Origin: Alphaproteobacteria bacterium | GTDB taxonomy: Bacteria; Pseudomonadota; Alphaproteobacteria; TMED109 | Assembly: GCA_022825235.1 (NCBI GenBank) | Contig: JAJDYI010000064.1 | Span: 1 to 64,000, forward strand | Direction: 5' to 3' | Length of the DNA stretch: 64,000 bases | Part shown: positions 44,929 to 54,447 of the stretch, one piece after another | How positions within the stretch are numbered: the first letter of the stretch is position 1 | Layout of the letters: each line of letters starts with the position of its first letter | The notes under the pieces: model-generated | Database searches by the model: none | What the model was told of the DNA's origin: nothing | Seen by the model: only the letters and a program-made list of their open reading frames with translations | Translations under genes and position numbers: made by a program

Positions 44929-47232
44929 ATGAATTACCGCGAATTCTTCACCATCCCGAGGCTGTGGACGATGTTCGCCGTCCTGATGGTCGTGATGTTC
45001 GGAGCCCTGCTCCTGGTCGGCAGCCGGGCGTTCCACGAGGCACCGCCCGTGCCGTCCGCGGTCGTCATGGTGGACGGCGCGGATTCGGCCGAGCTGTTCA
45101 CGCGCGCGGACATCCACCGGGGACGGGACGTCTGGCGCCGGCTCGGCGGCATGGAGCTGGGCTCGGTCTGGGGGCACGGGGCCTATCTGGCGCCCGACTG
45201 GACGGCCGACCTGCTGCACCGGGAAGCCATGGCCATGCTGGACGGCGACGGCGCCTTCGACGGCCTCTCCGAGCCGGAACGCGCCGCCCGGATCGCCGGC
45301 TTCGCCGCCCGGATCCGTGTCAATACCTATGATCCCGCCACCGGCCGCATCGTGGTGTCGCCCGAGCGTGCGGCGGCGCTCGATGCCGTCACCGCGCACT
45401 ACACGGCGCTCTTCGGCGGCACCGGCGACGGGCCCGACGCCCGGGCGCTCCGCGAGGCCTACGCCATCCCGAACGCGCCGCTCGGCCCGGCGCCGGACGA
45501 GGACATCCGGGCGCTGGTCTCGTGGTGGTGGTGGACCGCGTGGGCGGCGACGACGCTGCGCCCCGGCGACACGGTCACCTACACCAACAACTGGCCCCAC
45601 GAGCCGCTGGTCGGAAACCGCCCGAGCGCCGCGACCTTCATCTGGACCTTCGTGTCCATCGTGCTGCTGATCGCCGGTGTTGGCGCGCTGTGCTGGTTCT
45701 TCCTGCGGGAGCGGGAGGAATGGCAAAAGGACACCGAGCCCCTGGACGGCTATCCGGACGCCAACCCGATCGCCGCGGCCGACCCGAGCGCCTCGATGCG
45801 CGGCGTGGGCAAGTACGTCTGGATCGTCGTGCTCCTGCTCGGCCTCCAGATCCTCCTGGGCGCGGTCACGGCGCACTACGCGGTCGAGGGCCACGAGTTC
45901 TACGGCCTGCCGCTCGCCGACATCGCACCGTATGCGCTGACCAGGACCTGGCACGTCCAGCTCGCCGTCCTCTGGATCGCGACGGCCTGGCTGGGCGCCG
46001 GGCTGTACCTCGCGCCGATGATCGCCGGCTTCGAGCCGCGGTACCAGCGCCTGGGGGTTGATGCCCTCTGGGCCGCCCTGGTGGTGGCCGTCGTGGGATC
46101 GCTGGCCGGCGAGTGGCTCGCGCTGACCGGCCGAATGACCGATCCGGCGCTGGTCTACTGGTTCGGCCATCAGGGGTACGAGTACCTCGACATGGGGCGC
46201 TTCTGGCAGCTCCTCATCTTCGCCGGCCTGCTGATCTGGCTCGGCCTCATGATGCGCTGCCTGGTGCCGGCAATCCGGCGGGCGGGGCCGGACCGGAACC
46301 TCCTGATCCTGCTGCTGCTGTCCTCGGCCGGGATCGGCCTCCTGTTCGGAGCGGGGTTCCTGTACGAGCGCGACACGCACCTCACCATCGCCGAGTACTG
46401 GCGGTGGTGGGTGGTGCACCTGTGGGTCGAGGGCGTCTTCGAGGTGTTCGCGACGGCGTGGGTCGCCTGGGTGTTTGTCCACATGCGGCTGCTCCGGGCC
46501 TCCACGGCCGCGATCTACGTGATGTTCTCGGCCATGATCTTCCTGGGCGGCGGCGTGCTCGGCACGTTCCATCACCTGTACTTCGCCGGCACGCCGGAGG
46601 CGGTGCTCGCGCTGGGCGCCGTGTTCTCGGCGCTGGAGGTCGTGCCGCTGGCGCTGATCGCCTTCGAGGCGCATGACCACTGGCGGGCGGAACGCCAGGC
46701 CCCCTGGGTCCGGCGGTACCGCCTGCCGCTCATGTTCTTCCTGGCAGTCGCGTTCTGGAACCTGGTCGGCGCCGGCGTGCTCGGCTTCCTGATCAATCCG
46801 CCGCTCGCCCTCTACTACCTGCAGGGCCTGCTGACGACGCCCACCCACGGGCACGCGGCGCTGTTCGGCGTCTACGGCATGCTGGGAATCGGACTCCTGC
46901 TGCTGTGCCGCCGCGACCTCCCGCGGACGGCAGCCTGGTCCGACCGGACCCTCCGCTGGGTGTTCTGGCTGTTCAACGGCGGCCTCGCGCTCATGGTGTT
47001 CGGCTCGTTGCTGCCCCAGGGCATCGTGCAGGCGCTCGTGTCCTTCGAGCAGAGCTACTGGCATGCGCGGACGCCGGAACTGCTGCATTCACCGCTGATG
47101 GAGACACTGGTGTGGCTCCGCGTTCCGGGGGATGTCGTGTTTGCGCTCGGGGCCCTGTTGCTGCTGGTGTTCCTGGTGCGCCTCGAATTCGGCTCGCGCG
47201 AACGGAATACGACCGCGCCGGAAACGGCGTGA
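44929..47232 (+). CDS. norB: Quinol-dependent nitric oxide reductase (767 aa)
   Basis: Single-subunit qNOR, reducing NO to nitrous oxide with electrons from quinol. An N-terminal helix and periplasmic cytochrome-like domain without heme (about 1-220) precede a heme-copper oxidase-type core of about 12 helices. FeB ligands are seen in HLWVEGVFEVFA and GTFHHLYFAG, keeping both adjacent His and the Glu. The quinol-site pattern H-x3-E-x3-F is present in AHYAVEGHEF. These residues argue against NO dismutase. I chose the ATG at 44929 (MNYREFFTIPRLW); the frame upstream has no homology. Confidence 0.95.
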   Translation: MNYREFFTIPRLWTMFAVLMVVMFGALLLVGSRAFHEAPPVPSAVVMVDGADSAELFTRADIHRGRDVWRRLGGMELGSVWGHGAYLAPDWTADLLHREAMAMLDGDGAFDGLSEPERAARIAGFAARIRVNTYDPATGRIVVSPERAAALDAVTAHYTALFGGTGDGPDARALREAYAIPNAPLGPAPDEDIRALVSWWWWTAWAATTLRPGDTVTYTNNWPHEPLVGNRPSAATFIWTFVSIVLLIAGVGALCWFFLREREEWQKDTEPLDGYPDANPIAAADPSASMRGVGKYVWIVVLLLGLQILLGAVTAHYAVEGHEFYGLPLADIAPYALTRTWHVQLAVLWIATAWLGAGLYLAPMIAGFEPRYQRLGVDALWAALVVAVVGSLAGEWLALTGRMTDPALVYWFGHQGYEYLDMGRFWQLLIFAGLLIWLGLMMRCLVPAIRRAGPDRNLLILLLLSSAGIGLLFGAGFLYERDTHLTIAEYWRWWVVHLWVEGVFEVFATAWVAWVFVHMRLLRASTAAIYVMFSAMIFLGGGVLGTFHHLYFAGTPEAVLALGAVFSALEVVPLALIAFEAHDHWRAERQAPWVRRYRLPLMFFLAVAFWNLVGAGVLGFLINPPLALYYLQGLLTTPTHGHAALFGVYGMLGIGLLLLCRRDLPRTAAWSDRTLRWVFWLFNGGLALMVFGSLLPQGIVQALVSFEQSYWHARTPELLHSPLMETLVWLRVPGDVVFALGALLLLVFLVRLEFGSRERNTTAPETA

Positions 47233-47244
47233 CCGGAGGGTCGG

Positions 47245-47763
47245 TCAGGCGGCGGGCAGGCTGATCGAGGGCGCCAGGCGGCGCAGGACGGCCCGGGCGT
47301 CATACGTCTCGGGCTGGCCGGGCGGCTTGGCGCCCCGCCGGAGCACGATGTTGGCGTAGCCGGTGTAGCGGTCGGCCGGCCGCGCCGTGGCCGAGCCGAA
47401 GGCGCCGTAGGGGTCGCCGAAGACATCGTACCGGCCGAAGCCGAAGGCGCCGCCGACCCCGATCATGGTCGAGAAGTACGTGGTGCTGCGCTCGATCTCC
47501 CAGTCGGCGACGACGAAGTGGTCGAAACCGCGCGCCACGGTGATCTCGGCGGCACGGTAGAGTAGGTAGTTCTCGACCGTCTCGCGGGCGGTGAGGCGGT
47601 TGCCGCTGAAGGTGACACGGAACCGGTCGTCCTCGAGTTGCAGCTCGGCGTAACCCTGGCCGTCGACCGCCGGCTGGTACGGCGTCGCCGCGCCGCAGGC
47701 CGCGAGGCCGAGCACCCCGGCGATGGCGAGAACCGGTGTGATGCGCTGGGTCCGTCGGGTCAT
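47245..47763 (-). CDS. CC0125/CC1285-type lipoprotein (172 aa)
   Basis: Lipoprotein with signal peptide and lipobox LAAC (GVLGLAACGAATPYQP). The body shows the family order GQGYAELQLEDDRFRVTFSG, then TVENYLLYRAAEITVARGFD and HFVVAD. These proteins are common in alphaproteobacteria and of unknown function. ATG 47763 has AGGGAGG 6 bases before it, which decides the start. It converges on the NO reductase. Confidence 0.85.
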   Translation of the reverse strand: MTRRTQRITPVLAIAGVLGLAACGAATPYQPAVDGQGYAELQLEDDRFRVTFSGNRLTARETVENYLLYRAAEITVARGFDHFVVADWEIERSTTYFSTMIGVGGAFGFGRYDVFGDPYGAFGSATARPADRYTGYANIVLRRGAKPPGQPETYDARAVLRRLAPSISLPAA

Positions 47764-48025
47764 CGCGGCCTCCCTGCTGGCGCTCCTCCAAGGGTGATAT
47801 GGGCCGGCGGGAAGGCCCGGACAACGGCGCCCCGCGGCCCCTTGGAATTGGGTCGATGGTAGCGCGCCCGTCTGCGGGAGCGGCTTCGCACCCGCATCGG
47901 GAGGGCGTATCCTGCCGCGGTTCCGTTGCACCTGGATTCACGCTGGCCGGGCCGGATGCCCCCCGAAACCGGGTGCCGCCGCGCCACCCGGGCGCCCATC
48001 CAACCTTCCCCGTGCGAGTTCCGCC

Positions 48026-48676
48026 ATGACCACGCCGCCGCTCAGCGACCGGGTCCGCCTCCGCCGCCGCCATGACCGCGGCGGCTACGACGCGACGACC
48101 CTGTATCCGATCCTCGACGCCATGCCGATGTGCTCGGTGGGCTACGTCTTCGATGGACACCCCTACGTGACCCCGACCCTGCAATGGCGCGAGGGCGGTG
48201 ACGTGTTCTGGCACGGGTCCTCGGCCAGCCGGATGCTGCAGGCGGTGGACACGGCGGAGGTCTGCCTGACCGTTGCGATCCTGGACGGCTTCGTCATGGC
48301 GCGCTCCGGCTTCCATCACTCGACCAACTACCGGTCGGTGATGCTGCTGGGGACCGCCCGCAAGGTGTCTGATCCGGACGAGAAGGAAGCCCGGCTGAAG
48401 GCCTTCGTCGACGGTAATTTCCCGGGCCGCTGGGACATCCTGCGCCCGCCGCTGGCGCAGGAGATGAAGGGGACCACGGTCCTGACCATGCCGATCCGGG
48501 AGGCGTCGTCGAAGGTGCGCACCGGGCCGCCGAAGGATGACGACGAGGACTACGCCCTGCCGATCTGGGCGGGAGTCATCCCGGTCCGCATGGAAGTGCT
48601 CGACCCGGTCCCGGACCCGCGCAACCTCGAGGGAGTCGAGCCGCCGGAGCACATCCTGAACTTCCGGCTGGATTGA
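48026..48676 (+). CDS. Pyridoxamine 5'-phosphate oxidase-fold flavoprotein (216 aa)
   Basis: PPOX-fold protein of the Pyridox_ox_2 (flavin-nucleotide-binding) group. Landmarks are MCSVGYVFDGHPYVTPTLQW, VFWHGSSASRMLQA and FHHSTNYRSVMLLGTARKV, which form the FMN site. Members bind FMN or heme; the substrate is unknown. It stands alone between the lipoprotein and the symporter. Confidence 0.88.
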   Translation: MTTPPLSDRVRLRRRHDRGGYDATTLYPILDAMPMCSVGYVFDGHPYVTPTLQWREGGDVFWHGSSASRMLQAVDTAEVCLTVAILDGFVMARSGFHHSTNYRSVMLLGTARKVSDPDEKEARLKAFVDGNFPGRWDILRPPLAQEMKGTTVLTMPIREASSKVRTGPPKDDDEDYALPIWAGVIPVRMEVLDPVPDPRNLEGVEPPEHILNFRLD

Positions 48677-48834
48677 GCGGGCCGCACCGCCGGGACGCCG
48701 GCTCCGGCACCGCAGAGGCCCTGGCCGGGGGGTGCCGCCGCGTCCGTGCTCCGGGCGCTCGCGACTGCGATACCCGGCGCACCGGCTCGCGCTAGACTCC
48801 TCTCCTGCGAATCTCTTGCGGGGGGAGCGGCACC

Positions 48835-50214
48835 ATGGAACGGCTGAACACGGTCATCGATTCGGTCAACGCGTTCGCCTGGGGGCCGCCCATGCTGGGC
48901 ATCCTCGGGGTCACCGGCGTCCTGCTGACCCTCGGGCTCGTCTTCATGCCCTGGCGCCGGGTGGGGTACGGCTTCCAGCTGCTGTTCGACCGCAGCGCCC
49001 CCGAGGGCGAGGGGGAGGTCAAACCCTTCAACGCCCTGATGACGGCGCTGTCGGCGACGGTCGGCACCGGGAACATCGCCGGCGTCGCCACGGCCATCGC
49101 GCTCGGCGGGCCGGGCGCCATCTTCTACATGTGGCTCATCGCCCTGTTCGGCATGGCGACGAAGTACGCGGAGGCCGTGTGCGCCGTCACCTACCGCGAG
49201 GTCGACCGGTCGGGCAACTACGTCGGTGGCCCGATGTACTACCTGCGGAACGGCGTCGGAGCCTTCGCGCCTGAGCTCGGCAAATGGCTGGGGCTGGCGT
49301 TCGCGATCTTCGGGGCGATCGCGGCGTTCGGGATCGGCAACGCGGTCCAGGTCAACTCCATGGCCGCCGCACTGGTGTCGAGCTTCGGGGTGCCGCCCTG
49401 GCACACGGGCGTGATCGTCGCGGCGCTTGTGGGCGTGGTCGTCATCGGTGGCATCCGGCGGATCGCGGAGGTCGCCGGCCGGCTCGTGCCGGCGATGATC
49501 GTGCTGTACCTCGGCGCGGCGCTGCTGATCATCCTCATCAACATCGCGGCGGTGCCGGCGGCGATCGGGCTGATCTTCACCCACGCCTTCACGCCGGCGG
49601 CGGCGACCGGCGGCTTCGCCGGCGCGGCGGTGGCCGCGGCCATCCGCTTCGGGGTTGCGCGCGGGGTGTTCTCCAATGAATCGGGGCTGGGTTCGGCCGC
49701 GATCGCCCACGCGGCGGCCCAGACGAACAGTCCGGTCCGCCAGGGCGTCATCGCCATGCTCGGGACCTTCATCGACACCCTCGTCGTGTGCACGCTGACC
49801 GCCCTGGTGATCCTCACCTCCGGTGCGTGGACCATGACGGGCGCGGACGGCGGCGGGCTGACGGGCGCGGTGCTGACCTCGGCGGGCTTCCAGAACTCGA
49901 TCGCCGGCGGCCAGTACATCGTCACCGTCGCCCTGGCGGTGTTCGCCTTCACCACCATTCTCGGGTGGTCGTACTACGGGGAGCGGTGCTGGCAGTACCT
50001 GTTCAGCGAACGGAGCCTGCTGGTCTACCGCGCGCTCTGGGTCCTGGCGGCGCTCACCTTCGCCAACGTGAAGGTCAACCTGGTCTGGAACCTGGCCGAC
50101 ACCCTCAACGGGCTGATGGCGATTCCGAACCTGATCGGGCTGCTGCTGCTGGCGCCGATGGTGTTCAAGGTGACCCGCGAGTACTTCGAATCCATCGGTC
50201 GGCCGCTCGCCTGA
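48835..50214 (+). CDS. Sodium:alanine/glycine symporter, AGCS family (459 aa)
   Basis: Inner-membrane amino acid:sodium symporter. The family signature ALSATVGTGNIAGVATAIAL is intact, followed by GGPGAIFYMWLIALFGMATK. About 11 hydrophobic segments are seen, with VFSNESGLGSAAIAHAAA in the middle. ATG 48835 is preceded by GGGGGAG. Alanine or glycine is the likely substrate. Confidence 0.95.
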   Translation: MERLNTVIDSVNAFAWGPPMLGILGVTGVLLTLGLVFMPWRRVGYGFQLLFDRSAPEGEGEVKPFNALMTALSATVGTGNIAGVATAIALGGPGAIFYMWLIALFGMATKYAEAVCAVTYREVDRSGNYVGGPMYYLRNGVGAFAPELGKWLGLAFAIFGAIAAFGIGNAVQVNSMAAALVSSFGVPPWHTGVIVAALVGVVVIGGIRRIAEVAGRLVPAMIVLYLGAALLIILINIAAVPAAIGLIFTHAFTPAAATGGFAGAAVAAAIRFGVARGVFSNESGLGSAAIAHAAAQTNSPVRQGVIAMLGTFIDTLVVCTLTALVILTSGAWTMTGADGGGLTGAVLTSAGFQNSIAGGQYIVTVALAVFAFTTILGWSYYGERCWQYLFSERSLLVYRALWVLAALTFANVKVNLVWNLADTLNGLMAIPNLIGLLLLAPMVFKVTREYFESIGRPLA

Positions 50215-50271
50215 TCGCCATCGGCGAGCGGCGCCGGGTGGCACCGGCCTTCCGGTATCAGGCGGGACGGC

Positions 50272-50721
50272 TCACGCCGGCGGCGCCACGCGCAAGGTGA
50301 ACGTCACCGGGCCGTCGTTGGTCAGCGAGACCTGCATGTAGGCGCCGAAGCGCCCGGTCCGGACCAGCGGGTGCAGCGCCTGCGCTCGGCTGACGACGTG
50401 CTCGAACAGGCGTTGCCCCTCGGCCGGCGGCGCGGCGCTGGACAGGCTCGGACGAGCGCCCTTGCGCGTGTCGGCGGGCAGCGTGAATTGCGGGACGAGC
50501 AGAAGTCCGCCGCCGATGTCGGCCACGCTGAGGTTCATCTTCCCGTCGTCGTCGGGAAACACGCGGTACCCCACGAGACGCTCGACGAGACGGTCCCCCG
50601 TGCGCTCGGTGTCGCCCCGTTCCACGCCGATGAGCACCATCAGGCCCGCGCCGATGGCCCCGACGGTGTCGGGCCCGATGTCCACCCGCGCGCTGGAGAC
50701 GCGCTGGAGCAGCCCGATCAA
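50272..50721 (-). CDS. dtd: D-aminoacyl-tRNA deacylase (149 aa)
   Basis: Removes D-amino acids from tRNA. The family start [14 protein letters not shown] is present and [20 protein letters not shown] is the catalytic SQF-type block (here PQF). The Gly-Pro dipeptide in NDGPVTF near the C-terminus is the chiral gate. The likely start is TTG at 50721, since no ATG sits near the conserved beginning. The substitution of the usual Ser by Pro in the SQF block is worth noting. Confidence 0.92.
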   Translation of the reverse strand: MIGLLQRVSSARVDIGPDTVGAIGAGLMVLIGVERGDTERTGDRLVERLVGYRVFPDDDGKMNLSVADIGGGLLLVPQFTLPADTRKGARPSLSSAAPPAEGQRLFEHVVSRAQALHPLVRTGRFGAYMQVSLTNDGPVTFTLRVAPPA

Positions 50722-50857
50722 GGCGGAACCGCGGGCGCCGGACGATCGCTGCCGGCCCGGGCCGCGCGGCTCGCGCCGACCTCGCCTGGTTCCCGATTCA
50801 TTCGGGGCGGATGGGGCAGGGGCGGTCTGCTTCCCGCACCGTTCATCGCCCCGCGGC

Positions 50858-51265
50858 TCAGGCGGCGGCTTCGCGCGGGGCCTCCACGACCCGGGTCCCG
50901 AAATCGGCCGGCGAGACCACCTCCAGCACCTCGTAGTCGTCCGAGCACGCGATCTCGCGGTGCTTGATCCGCGGCGGCTGGAGGATGCAATCGCCCTTCT
51001 CGAGGCGGTGTACTCCCTCCCCCTCGTACTCGAACTCGGCCCAGCCGTTGAGCACCAGCACGAACTGGAAGTCGCAGTCATGCACGTGCCAGTCCTGAAC
51101 TGCGTCCTCCACTCGCTTGCCGTTGGCCTTGATGATGTGCGCGATGTAGTCGCCCTTGGTGCCGTCCTTAACACCGAGGTCGCGGTAGTCGAAGATCTCG
51201 CGCAGTCCGGGCGTCCAGGCGGCATCGCCTGCCTTCGCGTGGACGAATTCCCATTGCTTTGCCAT
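50858..51265 (-). CDS. Cupin-domain protein (135 aa)
   Basis: Single-domain cupin. Metal-binding style residues appear in [20 protein letters not shown] (two His, then Gln rather than Glu) and PPRIKHREI (His). The family is of unknown substrate. ATG 51265 is used. An 8-base tandem repeat lies just upstream, in its promoter or leader. Confidence 0.85.
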   Translation of the reverse strand: MAKQWEFVHAKAGDAAWTPGLREIFDYRDLGVKDGTKGDYIAHIIKANGKRVEDAVQDWHVHDCDFQFVLVLNGWAEFEYEGEGVHRLEKGDCILQPPRIKHREIACSDDYEVLEVVSPADFGTRVVEAPREAAA

Positions 51266-51281
51266 GTCGTGTCCTCACTTT

Positions 51282-51313
51282 CACTGGATCACTGGATCAC
51301 TGGATCACTGGAG
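51282..51313. repeat. Four tandem 8-base repeats
   Basis: CACTGGAT is repeated three times and then once as CACTGGAG, 17 bases upstream of the cupin start codon. Such short repeats can vary in copy number by slippage and would change the spacing of promoter elements. Confidence 0.85.
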
Positions 51314-51782
51314 CGCGGGGTGCCGATGATGGCATGAAGAGCGGGTGCCGTCTCGCCGGCGCGCACTGGGGCCGGTGCGTTGGGTCGGACCCGTGCACTT
51401 CAAGCAAGATCAGGTGGCGTTGTGCTTCCCGTACCCGCTCGGTAAGCAAGGGACGCTGAAGACCACCGCCATTACCGCCCGCCGCATCGCCCGCGCCGGG
51501 TAATCGTACGCTCCGGACGCGGCGAGCCTTCGTCCGCGCCACAACGATCAGGTGCGCCCGCGTAGTTTCGGCAAGCGAGCGGGCGACAGTCCCATGAACC
51601 TTGGCTTGGTCACCATGTTGCTTTCCCGAACGCGCCGGCGTCAAACCTGCCCTTGTATCCCTCTTCATCAAGTAAGGCTGCCGGCAAAGCGTACCAACTT
51701 AGAGGAATATGAAGTATGCAAAAGTTCTCTTTTCGTATTATATTTGATCATTCTTCCTGCGATGTAACCGGATGACCTGATC
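51314..51782. other. Intergenic region at the edge of an AT-rich insert
   Basis: About 470 bases without a recognised gene. GC content falls sharply after about 51660, marking the left edge of the TcmP insert. The last 60 bases have TATTATATTTGATC-like AT-rich sequence fit for a promoter. Confidence 0.4.
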
Positions 51783-52914
51783 TTGCGTGCAACTGAGCGT
51801 TTTTTCGAAGAGCGTCTGGAACAGTCTGAAGCGAAAGCTCGGATCGTCACCAAGTATTTCTCCGCCTGGGCGAATGTCATTATGCGCTCGGTGCAGCGAC
51901 GAGGTGGAAAGCTCGCTTACGTAGACCTGTATGCCGGTCCCGGACGCTACAAGGATGGCGCCGCCTCGACCCCATTGCTCGTCCTTCAGTCTGCGATAAC
52001 GCATCCACAGATTTCTCAGATGCTCGTTTCCTTCTTCAATGATTCCGACCAGAACAATACGGCCACTCTCATACAGGAAATTCGAAGGCTCCCACATGTA
52101 GACAGGCTCAAGTATTCGCCTGTTGTTCGCTGTGGCGAGATCGACGATGAGGCTGAGCGATACTTCAGCGAGACACGAATGATACCAGCGTTTTCGTTTG
52201 TAGACCCGTTTGGCTACAGGGGGCTTTCTCTGAAGATCGTAAAGGGCGTGATTAAGGATTGGGGTTGCGACTGTGTCTTCTTTTTCAACTACAATCGAAT
52301 AAATGCCGGAATTACGAACCCGTACGTAGCGTCGCACATCGACGCTTTGTTTGGCAAAGCGGGCGCCGACAAATTGAGAGGTTTGTTGCCAGGGCTTGCG
52401 CCCGAGCTTCGTGAAGCTGCAATTCTGGAGGCACTCGCGAACGAAATAAAGAATCTCGGCGGTAGGTATGTTCTTCCCTTTACCTTCAAGAACACGACTG
52501 GTACTCGCACTTCACACAAACTAGTTTTCGTCTCCAAGAGCTTTAAGGGCTACGAAATCATGAAGGACATCATGGCGAAAGAAAGCTCCACGAGAGACGA
52601 AGGAGTCCCATCATTCACGGTATTCGCCGGCGGACGCATCGATGCCGCTGCTGTTCTCTCTCGCCCAACCCATGAGCCATTTACGAGACAGTCTCCTGCA
52701 GGAATTTGCGGGGCAGCAATTGACTCTCGATCAGATCTACAAATCACATAGCGTCGGTCGGCCATACGTAAAGACGAACTACCGCGCGGCCATCAGGAAA
52801 CTAGAAGAAGACGGCATTGTGACGGCATACTCGTCGAAAGGGCAGCGGCGTGGCCTTACCTATCCTACTCATGTCCTCGTAAAATTCCCGGAGAATGCGG
52901 CCTGTGGCGACTAA
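51783..52914 (+). pseudogene. tcmP: Three-Cys-motif partner protein TcmP, frameshifted
   Basis: TcmP family protein, always found beside a three-Cys-motif (Gp37/Gp68) gene. Markers are FFEERLEQSEAKARIVTKYF, YVDLYAGPGRYKDG and SFVDPFGYRGLSLK. In one frame the protein reads to DEGVPSF. The expected continuation YSPADASMPLLFSLAQP and the C-terminal winged helix LTLDQIYKSHSVGRPYVK lie one base over, with the shift at about 52617-52621. Start is TTG 51783 or a nearby codon. Either the gene is broken or the assembly has an indel; nothing suggests programmed frameshifting. Confidence 0.8.
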
Positions 52915-53686
52915 TTCTGCCATTGAATGGACGGAGGCCACTTGGAACCCGGTGGTCGGGTGCACAGTTGTGTCTCCAGGATGTACCAATTGTTATGCCA
53001 TGCGAATGGCACATCGGCTAGCAGCAATGGGGCAGCCGAAATATGCAGGGACGACCCGCGTATCAGGCGACCGACCCAAGTGGAACGGCGTCGTTCGCGT
53101 CGATGCACGAAGTGCGGACCTGCCGCATTCATGGAAAGCTGGCCGCATCATCTTCGTAAATTCAATGTCTGATCTTTTTCATGACAAAGTACCGGTGGCC
53201 TTCGTCCATCGCATTTTCTCAACGATGCGTGCTACCCCTCGTCATATCTATCAAATACTGACAAAACGGTCGGATCGTTTAGATGCTTTGTCTGCTGAAA
53301 TCGATTGGCCGAAGAATGTTTGGATGGGCGTTAGCGTCGAAAACAAGGACTACCTGCACAGAGTTGATGACCTTCGAAATTGCGGTGCGTTCGTCAAGTT
53401 CCTAAGCCTTGAACCTCTCTTGGGGCCCCTTGATCAGATCGATCTTTCGGGGATCGACTGGGTGATTGCCGGTGGCGAAAGCGGACCCGGAGCCCGCCCG
53501 ATTGATCCCTCGTGGGTTCGAGATATTCGTGATCGGTGCATCAGTGCGGGCATTGCCTTCCATTTCAAACAATGGGGTGGGACCAACAAGAGGAGGACTG
53601 GCCGCATGCTGGATGGCCGCACGTGGGACGAGTTTCCCAAATATGGAGATGCAGCAGCGGCGTGGCCGCCCACCGATGCGCTGTGA
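52895..53686 (+). CDS. Phage Gp37/Gp68-family three-Cys-motif protein (263 aa)
   Basis: DUF5131-type protein. The three-Cys motif is at CTVVSPGCTNCYA (C-x6-C-x2-C), preceded by IEWTEATWNPVVGC. Further motifs are LTKRSDRLDAL, WMGVSVENKDYLHRVDDLR and GGESGPGARPID. The cluster of cysteines recalls radical SAM enzymes, but the activity is not established. It overlaps the end of tcmP; ATG 52895 or GTG 52904 is the start. It is AT-richer than its neighbours, which suggests transfer by phage or another mobile element. Confidence 0.88.
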   Translation: MRPVATNSAIEWTEATWNPVVGCTVVSPGCTNCYAMRMAHRLAAMGQPKYAGTTRVSGDRPKWNGVVRVDARSADLPHSWKAGRIIFVNSMSDLFHDKVPVAFVHRIFSTMRATPRHIYQILTKRSDRLDALSAEIDWPKNVWMGVSVENKDYLHRVDDLRNCGAFVKFLSLEPLLGPLDQIDLSGIDWVIAGGESGPGARPIDPSWVRDIRDRCISAGIAFHFKQWGGTNKRRTGRMLDGRTWDEFPKYGDAAAAWPPTDAL

Positions 53687-54447
53687 AGTCATGACAATCC
53701 GATCTGGGAAGTGAACGTCGATTTTGCATACGTCCGCATTCATCACCCGAGATACGGGACACCCTGCAGCCTAAGTCATTCGACCAATCCGCCACAGGAC
53801 AGAGGGTTGTATGGGTGCCGCCATACCAATTTTCACGGCCGGGAACTCTTGGCCGCTCTCGAATGATCGGGCATCAGGACAGCAGCCCGAGGCGACAAAA
53901 CCGGGATTTGAGTAAATTCAGCCTGTTTCCGGTTTCGAAGGGATCAACGCCGAACACATGACCTGAAGTCGCAAACGAAAGTCCACGCTTCCGTGACCAC
54001 GCATACGTTAGTGCACAGATCGCGATCGCTGAGGAGAAGGGGCGTGTGTCCGACGCGCGTGGAAAACGGCGCACCCGTGCAACATGGACAATCGGTTGGA
54101 CGGCGTTAGCGTCTTGCCATGGCGACGCGCTGCCCCCTAGACGGCAACGCGTCGGCGCAAGGGCTTGTCCCCGACGGTCCAGAACGGCACGGTCGCGAAC
54201 AACCGGTTGCCGACATGGCGTGTTGCCTGTTTCCTATCGCTGTTGCTCGAAAGTTTTCCGACCGCAGGCAGGGCGGCTCGGCACTTCCTCGCGAACACCG
54301 GCGCCAATTCACGATCAGCAAGCGCGCCCGGCAACAAGCGTCCGCTCCGCGCCGGTTGACGACACGCGGCGCGGCACGCATGTTGCAGTCTGCCGGTGTC
54401 CGCCGGTTCCCCTTTCTGATGACCTGACCGCGCCCCCGGATACCGGC
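53687..54447. other. Intergenic region before tkt, with one unidentified open stretch
   Basis: About 760 bases. Base composition returns to GC-rich near 54050. On the minus strand around 54137-54320 a frame reads RKQATRHVGNRLFATVPFW and TVGDKPLRRRVAV with coding-like composition, but no start or family is visible. It may be the tail of a lost gene. The tkt promoter must lie here too. Confidence 0.35.

Noticed and set aside
44653-47088. An 811-residue open frame on the minus strand across the NO reductase
   Set aside because: Its residues are mostly Arg, Gly, Glu and His with no motif. It is the shadow of a GC-rich gene whose plus-strand product is a clear qNOR.
44929-47232. Possibility that the NO reductase is an NO dismutase
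   Set aside because: The two adjacent FeB histidines (GTFHHLYF), the Glu in HLWVEG and the quinol-site H-x3-E-x3-F are all kept, whereas dismutases replace several of these.
52642-52914. A separate small winged-helix gene after tcmP
   Set aside because: Its sequence is the normal C-terminal part of TcmP and the frame upstream of its ATG already encodes TcmP residues (YSPADAS), so a frameshift explains it better.
53687-54050. Phage integration site at the right edge of the TcmP insert
   Set aside because: No repeat matching the left edge and no integrase gene could be found by eye.
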